Shown piece after piece: positions 31,927-38,182 of a DNA stretch of 64,000 nucleotides (the first letter of the stretch is position 1; each line of letters starts with the position of its first letter). Made by a program: the position numbers and the translations under genes. The stretch comes from Methanobacteriota archaeon. GTDB lineage: Archaea > Thermoplasmatota > Thermoplasmata > SG8-5 > JACRNV01. The stretch spans positions 17,924 to 81,923 of the forward strand of contig JACRNV010000059.1 of the NCBI GenBank assembly GCA_016214785.1, in the 5' to 3' direction. The notes under the pieces were generated by a model. The model searched no databases. It was not told where the DNA came from and was given only the letters and a program-made list of their open reading frames with translations.

Positions 31927-33600
31927 TTACTGAAATCGTAAATGCTTCATCAACGACTGCACTATAGAAGGGTCGTCCAGCGCCGCCTTCATCTCATCAA
32001 TATCCTTGAACGGCCTCCTGCGCGCAAGCCTCACCGCCCTCTTCCTCCCTATCCCGGGCAGTGCTTCGAGCGCTCCCATGGGAGCATGGTTGACGTCGAG
32101 CGGCGTCTCGACCGCCGTGACGCTTCGCGGCCCGTGCCCGACGACGAGCGCGTCCGAGAACCTGTTCAGCCCCGCCCTGTACGGGAACGAAACGAGGATT
32201 GGATAGGAGCCTATCTGGCGCCCGTACGCGCAGCCGCCGATTTGCACCTCCATATAGACGTCCCTCAGCACCCCTCCACTCGGCGCGACCCTGGCCAGCA
32301 TCGGCGCGTCTATCTCCGTGCGCACGCGCTCCTTGAACCTCCTGAAGGCTCCGTAGTTCCTGTCCCCCGTGGCGAACTCGCGCACGGTGGGCGCGACCTG
32401 CCTGACGTTGATGCGCCGCAGGAGGAGGCCTTCGTCCAGGACGCCCTTCAGGAAGCGGTAGTTCAGGTCGAACGTCCGTGCCGTCTCGCCGTCCAGCCCG
32501 GCGAGAATGTTGATGCCCGGCAGCAGCTTAGGCAGGCCGTTCTCGCCTCGTTCCGTCCCGGCCTCGTTGACGATGCGCACCGCCGCGAGGACCTGCTCCG
32601 GCGTAGCATTAAGATTGTTCGCCACGATGACGGCGGGGTCGGCGCTCTCCATGCCGAAGGCGACGACGTTGCCGGACGTGCAGTGCCCGACCATGATGCG
32701 CGTGGCCTCCGCGGCCTCCTCCGGGTGCTCGGCTATGACCGCCGGGTTGGCGTTGTCCAGGTGCAGGACCTTGAGATTGGGCGCCGCTCTCCGCACGCCT
32801 GCGAGCAGCGCCTTCAAGGCCTTCACGTTTGGCCTCGGCGTCTCGGTCTTTCCCACGCCCCCTGCCATGTAGCTGTAGATGCAGGCCTGCCCGCCGAGGC
32901 GGAAGTTCACCACGCCCTGCGCGTGAAGGGCTTTCACCTCCCCCGCAACTTCCTCGGGCGGCCTGAAGTATGGCTTCCCGTGCGAGGGCTCGATGCAGAA
33001 GCCGCAGCCGCCGGCGAAGTACCGCACACAGCCCCTCGAGGTGTCGAGCTCGGCGATGAGCGGCTCGGGGAAGTCGGGGTGATGGCGCACGGCCTCGGCG
33101 CCAGAGACAGACCAGTCCCTCCATTCCTCGGGCGTGCGCGCCCGGTTCCGGGCCTCGCCATTCTTCATGAAGTCAAAGATGTAGGCATCCAAGTCGCTTC
33201 GAGCAATATGCTGGAAGTGGGATTGTATTTCGTCGCTTTGGCCGAATTTGACACCCGCCCCTCCTATGACGGTCACCCATCTGCGGATGCGCGCGATTTC
33301 GCACAGCTCGCGCGCGCTCGCCGGCATCCCCCGGAGGTACTTTCCGGGCACGACGGCGCCCATGAGGGCCACAAGCAGGTCCGCCTCCGGGATGGCAGTG
33401 CCGCTGCGCAACTGGTCTATCGTGATGTATCTCGCCTCCGCCCCGGCGGCCCTCAGCGCGCCGTAGGCGTACCTGGCCTGCGGCGAGACGTATGGCGGCA
33501 CCCCCAGGGACGCGGGCTCGTCCACGTAGCCGTCCAGCAGCAGCGCGGTCGTCTCTCCCTTCTTTTTATTCAACGCCTGGGCATGCAGCGCGCGGTACAT
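31927..33600 (-). CDS. Radical SAM protein with C-terminal helix-hairpin-helix (COG1031 type)
   Basis: The 557-residue protein has an N-terminal cobalamin-binding-like segment (YVDEPASLGVPPYVSPQARYAYGALRAAG). The cysteine cluster reads GCVRYFAGGCGFC (CX7CX2C), a spacing seen in this archaeal group instead of CX3CX2C. The barrel follows with LGGQACIYSYM, FGMESADPAVI and PGINILAGLDGE. It ends in a helix-hairpin-helix (LEALPGIGRKRAVRLARRRPF) that suggests nucleic-acid binding. The substrate is unknown; an RNA or tRNA modification role is only inference. The ATG at 33600 sits about 25 nt from a TATA box shared region with the divergent TPR gene. Confidence 0.85.
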   Translation of the reverse strand: MYRALHAQALNKKKGETTALLLDGYVDEPASLGVPPYVSPQARYAYGALRAAGAEARYITIDQLRSGTAIPEADLLVALMGAVVPGKYLRGMPASARELCEIARIRRWVTVIGGAGVKFGQSDEIQSHFQHIARSDLDAYIFDFMKNGEARNRARTPEEWRDWSVSGAEAVRHHPDFPEPLIAELDTSRGCVRYFAGGCGFCIEPSHGKPYFRPPEEVAGEVKALHAQGVVNFRLGGQACIYSYMAGGVGKTETPRPNVKALKALLAGVRRAAPNLKVLHLDNANPAVIAEHPEEAAEATRIMVGHCTSGNVVAFGMESADPAVIVANNLNATPEQVLAAVRIVNEAGTERGENGLPKLLPGINILAGLDGETARTFDLNYRFLKGVLDEGLLLRRINVRQVAPTVREFATGDRNYGAFRRFKERVRTEIDAPMLARVAPSGGVLRDVYMEVQIGGCAYGRQIGSYPILVSFPYRAGLNRFSDALVVGHGPRSVTAVETPLDVNHAPMGALEALPGIGRKRAVRLARRRPFKDIDEMKAALDDPSIVQSLMKHLRFQ

Positions 33601-33622
33601 GATGGTTTCGAAACCGCCCGAC

Positions 33623-33654
33623 GTATTTATGCGCTATGCAACTGGTTTAAATAT
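33623..33654. promoter_or_regulatory. Back-to-back TATA boxes of the radical SAM and TPR genes
   Basis: GTATTTATGC (33623-33632) faces left, about 25 nt from the ATG at 33600. GTTTAAATAT (33645-33654) faces right, about 25 nt before the ATG at 33676. Both spacings predict leaderless mRNAs. Confidence 0.55.
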
Positions 33655-33675
33655 CGCCTTTCCCATCCTCCTTCC

Positions 33676-34818
33676 ATGGCGACCTCCGCCGTCGAGGCGC
33701 TGGAGAGGGCGCGCTCGGCATTCGAGAAGCGATCCTACGAGACGGCCATATCGTTCTGCAAGGAAGCCCTGGCCATGGTGGACACCGACATGTCCGGCAG
33801 CGCCGCCATGCGCCTTAGGGCCGACATCCTCCTCCTCCTTTCGGAGATAAACGACGTCACGGGCCTCTGGGTCGACTCGCTCCTCTATCTCGACGGCGTG
33901 ACGCAGATATCCACTGCACTGAGCGACACGAAGATGCGCGTCGAGTCCCTCATCCGGGCCGGGAACATCATCTCCAAGAAGGGCCGGTGGGACGACGCCC
34001 TGAAGAAGTTCGAGAAGGCCGAGGAGGCGGCAACGAAGAACGGCATCCACAAGCTCCTTGGCAGGGCCCTCATAGGCAAAGGCACGATACTATGGAGGAT
34101 GGGCCGGTACGCCGAGGCCGTTCGCGAGGCCGACCGGACCTCGAAGATAAGCGGCAACATCCACGACCTCCAGCTCGTAGGAACGGCGCATGCGCTAACC
34201 GCGAGCGTGAGGTTCGACCAGGGGAACTACGCCGCTTCCATTGAGGCTAACAGGAAGGCCCTCGAATGCTTCGAGGGCGTCGAGGACGTCTACCAGATTG
34301 CCAGAGTGCTGAACAACATCGGCGAGACCTACAAGGTGATTGGCGACTACCCGCAGGCCATAGAGAACCTGGAGCGCTGCCTCAAGGTGGCCGAGGAGTC
34401 GGGCAACAGGCGCAACATGGGCTACGCGCTCATGAACATCGCCGAGTGCAAGGTCAGGGGCGGGGACCCGGCAGCGGCGAAGAACGCTGCCGCGCGGGCA
34501 GAGTCGGCCTTAGCCGGCATGGAGGACAGGTACGCGCACGCCAACCTCGCGACGGTCTGGGCGCTCATCCACGTCGCGAAGAAGGAGGCGAAGGAGTCGT
34601 TCGCGTACTTCGACCGGGCGCTTGCGCAGATGAAGGAGCTGAAGATACCCTACGACACTGGCGTCGTGCAGCTCGAATACGGCCTGGCCGCGCTGCACTT
34701 CAAGGACAGGGAGAGGGCGAAGGAGATGCTGTCCGACGCCATCGATTCGTTCCAGGACGCTGGCAACAAGGCGATGATGGCGAAGGTGGAGGAGGCATTC
34801 GCGTCTATTAAAGAATAG
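33676..34818 (+). CDS. Tetratricopeptide-repeat protein
   Basis: The 380-residue protein consists of helical TPR units throughout, for example GRWDDALKKFEKAEEAATKNG, GRYAEAVREADRTSKISG, GNYAASIEANRKALECF and GDYPQAIENLERCLKVAEESGNRRNMGYAL. No enzymatic domain or membrane segment is present, so it is probably an intracellular scaffold. The ATG at 33676 is supported by the TATA box 25 nt upstream; the 958-codon ORF in the track merely extends backwards across the opposite strand of the radical SAM gene. Neighbouring pilin and KaiC-like genes are convergent with it. Its partner proteins cannot be named. Confidence 0.85.
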   Translation: MATSAVEALERARSAFEKRSYETAISFCKEALAMVDTDMSGSAAMRLRADILLLLSEINDVTGLWVDSLLYLDGVTQISTALSDTKMRVESLIRAGNIISKKGRWDDALKKFEKAEEAATKNGIHKLLGRALIGKGTILWRMGRYAEAVREADRTSKISGNIHDLQLVGTAHALTASVRFDQGNYAASIEANRKALECFEGVEDVYQIARVLNNIGETYKVIGDYPQAIENLERCLKVAEESGNRRNMGYALMNIAECKVRGGDPAAAKNAAARAESALAGMEDRYAHANLATVWALIHVAKKEAKESFAYFDRALAQMKELKIPYDTGVVQLEYGLAALHFKDRERAKEMLSDAIDSFQDAGNKAMMAKVEEAFASIKE

Positions 34819-34850
34819 GTGTTTTATTTATTGAGTGGCAGAGCCTGTGG

Positions 34851-35303
34851 TTATGTCGTGCGAATCTTGCAATAGCCGACTCTCGCACCCGTTTGTTTCC
34901 AGAAAATATAGAGCTCGTAGTTCGTCCCTGGCAGGGCGGTTATATTGAACACATCGCCAGTTGTGAGTCTGCCGCCACCGTCTCCGTCGATGAATGTCAG
35001 ATTTCCAGCAGTGCCCGGTGTAAGAGTCTCCAACGAACTTGCATTATCTTTCGTATTGTTGATAAAGAGATAGACTTTGTACGAGCTTAATGGCTCATCT
35101 CTGTTTACGGCTACATTTATCTTGCTCATCTCAGCGGAATTGGAGGTCAACATAACATATGGCTCTCCGCCTCCGGCACCGCTCATGTAGCCGCTTACCA
35201 TCACGTACAGTACGGCGGCCAGAACGACAGTTATCGCGACCATAAGGATGGTTGCGATGACCGGCGATACCCCCTCCCGCTCCTTAATCCACTTGAGCCT
35301 CAT
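34851..35303 (-). CDS. Type IV pilin-like protein 1
   Basis: The 150-residue precursor has the class III signal peptide of archaeal pilins: a charged start (MRLKWIKEREG), then VSPVIATILMVAITVVLAAVLYVMVSGYM. Cleavage is expected around EG/VSPV by a prepilin peptidase. The mature domain has a short beta-rich head (YVMLTSNSAEMS..., YELYIFWKQTGARVGYCKI). The first 45 residues are nearly identical to the next pilin, so the pair arose by duplication. TATA GATATATAAC at 35324-35333 is about 25 nt upstream, giving a very short leader. Confidence 0.9.
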   Translation of the reverse strand: MRLKWIKEREGVSPVIATILMVAITVVLAAVLYVMVSGYMSGAGGGEPYVMLTSNSAEMSKINVAVNRDEPLSSYKVYLFINNTKDNASSLETLTPGTAGNLTFIDGDGGGRLTTGDVFNITALPGTNYELYIFWKQTGARVGYCKIRTT

Positions 35304-35323
35304 GCCACCTATATCACAGATTT

Positions 35324-35333
35324 GATATATAAC
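35324..35333 (-). promoter_or_regulatory. TATA box for pilin 1
   Basis: GTTATATATC (minus strand) lies about 25 nt before the pilin 1 ATG at 35303, so this pilin has its own promoter rather than depending on read-through from pilin 2. Confidence 0.55.
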
Positions 35334-35423
35334 TATTCTGATGTCGGGAAAAAAGATTCTCGTCGAAACGTAAAAAATGAAAAGATAGAAAGGGATTTAA
35401 TGTCTTGGGCAGTAGTCGGTTCT

Positions 35424-35873
35424 CTAGGTCGTCCACTTGACGGTACCGACCTTGGCGCCGCTCGCTACCCAGTAGATATTCAACTCGTATGTTGTTCCAG
35501 GTACGCACGTGATGTAAACTTTATCGCCAGTGGTTAGCTTGCCGCCTGTGTCGACGTCAACGAATTTCAGACTGCCACTCGTTCCATCCGCAATCGGGTT
35601 CATCGTGCTTTGGGTCGTTGTGTTCGCCAGCAAGATTAGCTTGTAGCTGGACAGCGCTTCTGCCCTGCTGGGGGCGCTCTCAACTGACCAAGTCGTTGCG
35701 TTGACCGAAGTCGCAGCCGTAAACGTGACGTACGGCTCTCCGCCTCCGCCACCGCTCATGTAGCCGCTTACCATCACGTACAGCACTGCGGCCAACACTA
35801 CGGTAATCGCCACCATCAGGATGGTTGCGATAACTGGCGAGACACCATCGTTCTTTTTCCATATTCTCTTCAT
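35424..35873 (-). CDS. Type IV pilin-like protein 2
   Basis: Starting at the ATG at 35873, the 149-residue precursor reads MKRIWKKNDGVSPVIATILMV, a canonical archaeal prepilin leader and hydrophobic N-helix, then GYMSGGGGGEPYVTF and a beta-rich head ending YELNIYWVASGAKVGTVKWTT. AAGGAGG lies about seven nt before this ATG and decides it over the upstream start in the ORF track. Head domains of the two pilins align at their ends, which suggests subunits of the same or alternative pili. No assembly ATPase or prepilin peptidase gene is in the window. Confidence 0.9.
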   Translation of the reverse strand: MKRIWKKNDGVSPVIATILMVAITVVLAAVLYVMVSGYMSGGGGGEPYVTFTAATSVNATTWSVESAPSRAEALSSYKLILLANTTTQSTMNPIADGTSGSLKFVDVDTGGKLTTGDKVYITCVPGTTYELNIYWVASGAKVGTVKWTT

Positions 35874-35887
35874 GTTGTGTCCTCCTT

Positions 35888-35903
35888 GTAGGCGTTTGCC
35901 TAC
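35888..35903 (-). promoter_or_regulatory. Leader hairpin or operator of pilin 2
   Basis: GTAGGC-AAAC-GCCTAC is a perfect 6-bp inverted repeat between the expected transcription start (about 35903) and the AAGGAGG of pilin 2. It may be a regulator site or a leader stem. Confidence 0.45.
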
Positions 35904-35925
35904 TGAATGTGCATGCACTTTCCAC

Positions 35926-35938
35926 CTTTATATATCTT
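35926..35938 (-). promoter_or_regulatory. TATA box for pilin 2
   Basis: AAGATATATAAAG (minus strand) predicts initiation near 35903, giving a leader of about 30 nt that includes the inverted repeat and the ribosome-binding site. Confidence 0.6.
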
Positions 35939-35990
35939 CCGATGCTGTTTTCACACCGCGCCGTAGTCCGTTTCGGCAAAAGCCGTGCGC

Positions 35991-36734
35991 TCAATCGCTG
36001 GGCACGAACCCCTTGTGCGTTATCTTCACGGGGATTATGCCGGCCATCTCCGGGTGGTTGCGCACTTTCCTGATTATGAGGTTCCTGGAGAAGTCCATGC
36101 CGCTGCGCAGCCTCTCTATCTCCAGGACGATGTCGACGACCTCCTCTATGCCGCTCTCGGTGCGCGAATCGTAGACGCCCTGCAGCATCGTCACGAGCGC
36201 GAGGCTCTTCGTGTGCTGGGAGTGCGCCCTCGTCGTGCGTAGGGCGGAGAGCACGCCGGCGTGGTCGTAGTACTCGAGGAAGAAGTCGAGCGAGTCCAGG
36301 ACGAGCCGATACGGCGGCTGGAGCTTCGAGACCTCGTACGTGAGCATGGTGAGGAAGTTCACCCTCTCATCGGTGATGCTCGCAGCCCCGTCCGAGCGCA
36401 TGATGTCGCGCATCTTGAGCCCCTCGAGCCTGTACTTGCTGACCTCGAGCTTCTTGGCCAGCACGCTCTCGTAGTAGAGGCTGCCTATGTTGACAATTCG
36501 TGGCTCGACCTTGGTGCCGAGGCGCTTCATCGTGTCCATGACGTCCTCGTCCCTCTCCGACGTGGCGAAGTACACGACGTTCTCGCCCTCGGAGGCCGCG
36601 GCCGCGAACTGCTTTGCGAAGAGGTCTATGCCGGTGCCAGGCGTCCCGCATATCAGGACCGTGCCCCCGCGCGGGAGGCCTCCCTCGAGCGCCTTGTCCA
36701 GTATGGCCACTCCGGTCTTGGCGTACTCGGCCAT
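35991..36734 (-). CDS. RecA/KaiC-like protein with degenerate Walker A
   Basis: The 247-residue protein has the KaiC/RAD55 layout: GVAILDKALEGGLPRGGTVLICG, then GTPGTGIDLFAKQFAAAA where GTPGTGKT would be expected. The P-loop Lys and Thr are replaced by Ile and Asp. The Walker B strand is retained as YRLVLDSLDFFLEYY, and LALVTMLQGVYDSR and IIRKVRNHPEMAGIIPV follow. Loss of the catalytic lysine implies weak or absent ATP hydrolysis, so it may be a structural or sensory partner. It is third in a tight minus-strand run whose first member has a normal P-loop; stop and start of adjacent genes are within two nt. The pilins follow on the same strand. Confidence 0.82.
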   Translation of the reverse strand: MAEYAKTGVAILDKALEGGLPRGGTVLICGTPGTGIDLFAKQFAAAASEGENVVYFATSERDEDVMDTMKRLGTKVEPRIVNIGSLYYESVLAKKLEVSKYRLEGLKMRDIMRSDGAASITDERVNFLTMLTYEVSKLQPPYRLVLDSLDFFLEYYDHAGVLSALRTTRAHSQHTKSLALVTMLQGVYDSRTESGIEEVVDIVLEIERLRSGMDFSRNLIIRKVRNHPEMAGIIPVKITHKGFVPSD

Positions 36735-36735
36735 C

Positions 36736-37314
36736 TCAGCCCTCCCCCTTGCCGCTCATGGATATGACGTTCTCGCAGATGAGGCTCATCATCCCCTTCA
36801 GCTCCTCGGAGCTGAAGTCCTCCATCGAGAAGATGATCGTGTAGGCGTTCTTGGCCCTCAGGCTGTTGATGAGGATGTGGAAGAACTCGCTCAGGATCTT
36901 GGTGTTGTTGTGGATGGCCAGCGAGTTGATGGCGTCGAGGATGACGACGCTGTCCTTCCCCTTGTTCTTGCGCATGAGGTACTCGACCTTGAGCATGATG
37001 TTCTCGAGCATCGTCGGGCTCTCGACGAAGTAGACGTTGTCCGGGCGCGCAACGGCTCCGCCCATGACCTGCGAGACGCAGTCTATGAAGTGGATGCGCT
37101 TCATGTCAATCTCGAGGAGCGTGAGAACGTCGATGATGGAGTTCGAGGGCATCTGCGAGGTGATGTATATGGTCTCTAGGTTCTTCTTCGACGCGAAGAT
37201 GTCCACGACGCCCCGTATCGCATCGAAATAAGATTCGGTCGTGAAGCCTATCGAGACCGCCGAGGGCATCGGCATCTCTACGAGCACGTCCGCGAGCTCT
37301 GTGGGGGTCATCAT
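36736..37314 (-). CDS. RecA/KaiC-like protein lacking a P-loop
   Basis: This 192-residue protein starts at the MM pair directly behind the preceding gene; the ORF-track extension to 37575 lies inside that gene. It begins at the strand after the usual P-loop position (SAVSIGFTTESYFDAIRGVVDIFAS) and has no GxxxxGK[ST]. Later elements match the RecA-like core: IYITSQMPSNSIIDVL, HFIDCVSQVMGG, Walker B-like DSVVILDAINSLAIHN and AYTIIFSMEDFSSEELKG. It resembles nucleotide-free KaiC-family paralogues seen in haloarchaea. Position between an intact and a degenerate paralogue suggests a hetero-oligomer; this is inference. Confidence 0.78.
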   Translation of the reverse strand: MMTPTELADVLVEMPMPSAVSIGFTTESYFDAIRGVVDIFASKKNLETIYITSQMPSNSIIDVLTLLEIDMKRIHFIDCVSQVMGGAVARPDNVYFVESPTMLENIMLKVEYLMRKNKGKDSVVILDAINSLAIHNNTKILSEFFHILINSLRAKNAYTIIFSMEDFSSEELKGMMSLICENVISMSGKGEG

Positions 37315-37316
37315 TG

Positions 37317-38096
37317 CTATCCGCCTCCGCTCGACACGCTTCCGCCCTTGAGTAGCGGCACGAGAAGCACGCCACACGGTGTGAGGTCCAGCACGTACTT
37401 GGCCCTGGAGTGCTGCGTGCCCCTCATCTTCACGACCTGCAGGGTCCTGAGCAGGTCGCCCCTGCGCTCCAGGTTGCCCATCAGTACTATGCCGTCGGCG
37501 ATGGCCTCTTCCACGCCATAGAGGGAATAGCGCTCGGCAGTCGGAGAAATCTCCGATACGAGTATGGTCGTGCACCCCAGCTCCGACAGCGTCTTGCCGA
37601 GCTTGAGTATGAACTCGCGGATCTTCTCCTCGGTCTTCAGCCTGTAGCAGACCGAGGTGATGGAGTCTATGACGAGCCTCTTGATGTCGAGCTCCTTGAC
37701 GATGCTGCCGATGGCCTTCACGAGCGTGTCGACGTCCTCGAGCGTGAACTCGACGGTCACGAGCCCGAGCTTGTTGTAGATGACGGGCATGTCAACGAAG
37801 ACGAGCTTCCCCTTTTTGATGAGGGAGTCGTCGAAGAACTCGTACGGGATGATGTTCTCCAGCAGCTTCACGGACGCCTCCGTCACCGATATGAAGAGGC
37901 AGTTCTCGCCGTCGATGGCGCCGTGCACGAGGTACTCGAGGCTGATGGAAGTCTTGCCCGTGCCGCAGCTCCCGGTGAAGAGGACGGTGTTGCCGCGCGG
38001 GATCCCTCCATTGAGGATGTTGTCCAGCCCCTCGACGCCCGTGACGCACCTGTTGCGCTCTTCCCCTGCTCTCCGCACAATGGGCTTCGTAACCAT
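37317..38096 (-). CDS. KaiC/RAD55-family ATPase
   Basis: The 259-residue protein is the intact member of the trio: CVTGVEGLDNILNGGIPRGNTVLFTG, Walker A GSCGTGKTS, catalytic-glutamate region SVTEASVKLLENI, Walker B RLVIDSITSVCY and ILVSEISPTAERYSLYGVEEAIADGIVLM, typical of RAD55 ATPases. A TATA box (TCTATAAACC, 38121-38130) lies about 25 nt before ATG 38096. The GTG at 38120 used in the ORF track would sit at the TATA box itself, so 38096 is the start. The gene is divergent from leuS. Family members often act in signalling or with surface-filament systems. Confidence 0.85.
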   Translation of the reverse strand: MVTKPIVRRAGEERNRCVTGVEGLDNILNGGIPRGNTVLFTGSCGTGKTSISLEYLVHGAIDGENCLFISVTEASVKLLENIIPYEFFDDSLIKKGKLVFVDMPVIYNKLGLVTVEFTLEDVDTLVKAIGSIVKELDIKRLVIDSITSVCYRLKTEEKIREFILKLGKTLSELGCTTILVSEISPTAERYSLYGVEEAIADGIVLMGNLERRGDLLRTLQVVKMRGTQHSRAKYVLDLTPCGVLLVPLLKGGSVSSGGG

Positions 38097-38120
38097 AGTC
38101 AGCACGGCAATGATTCGCAC

Positions 38121-38162
38121 TCTATAAACCCTTTCGGTCTGGACTGAAAGGCTAATATATAG
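38121..38162. promoter_or_regulatory. Divergent promoters of the KaiC-like cluster and leuS
   Basis: The leftward TATA is GGTTTATAGA (minus strand, 38121-38130); the rightward TATA is TAATATATAG (38153-38162), about 25 nt before leuS ATG 38183. Both transcripts should be leaderless. Confidence 0.6.
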
Positions 38163-38182
38163 AGTCCATCAATCACCGCGCA

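Noticed and set aside
31942-33675. 5' extension of the 958-codon plus-strand ORF
   Set aside because: It is the antisense of the radical SAM gene; the TPR protein itself begins at 33676 behind its own TATA box.
37315-37575. N-terminal extension of the P-loop-less KaiC-like protein
   Set aside because: The added residues are an out-of-frame reading of the upstream ATPase gene; the MM start directly follows that gene's stop.
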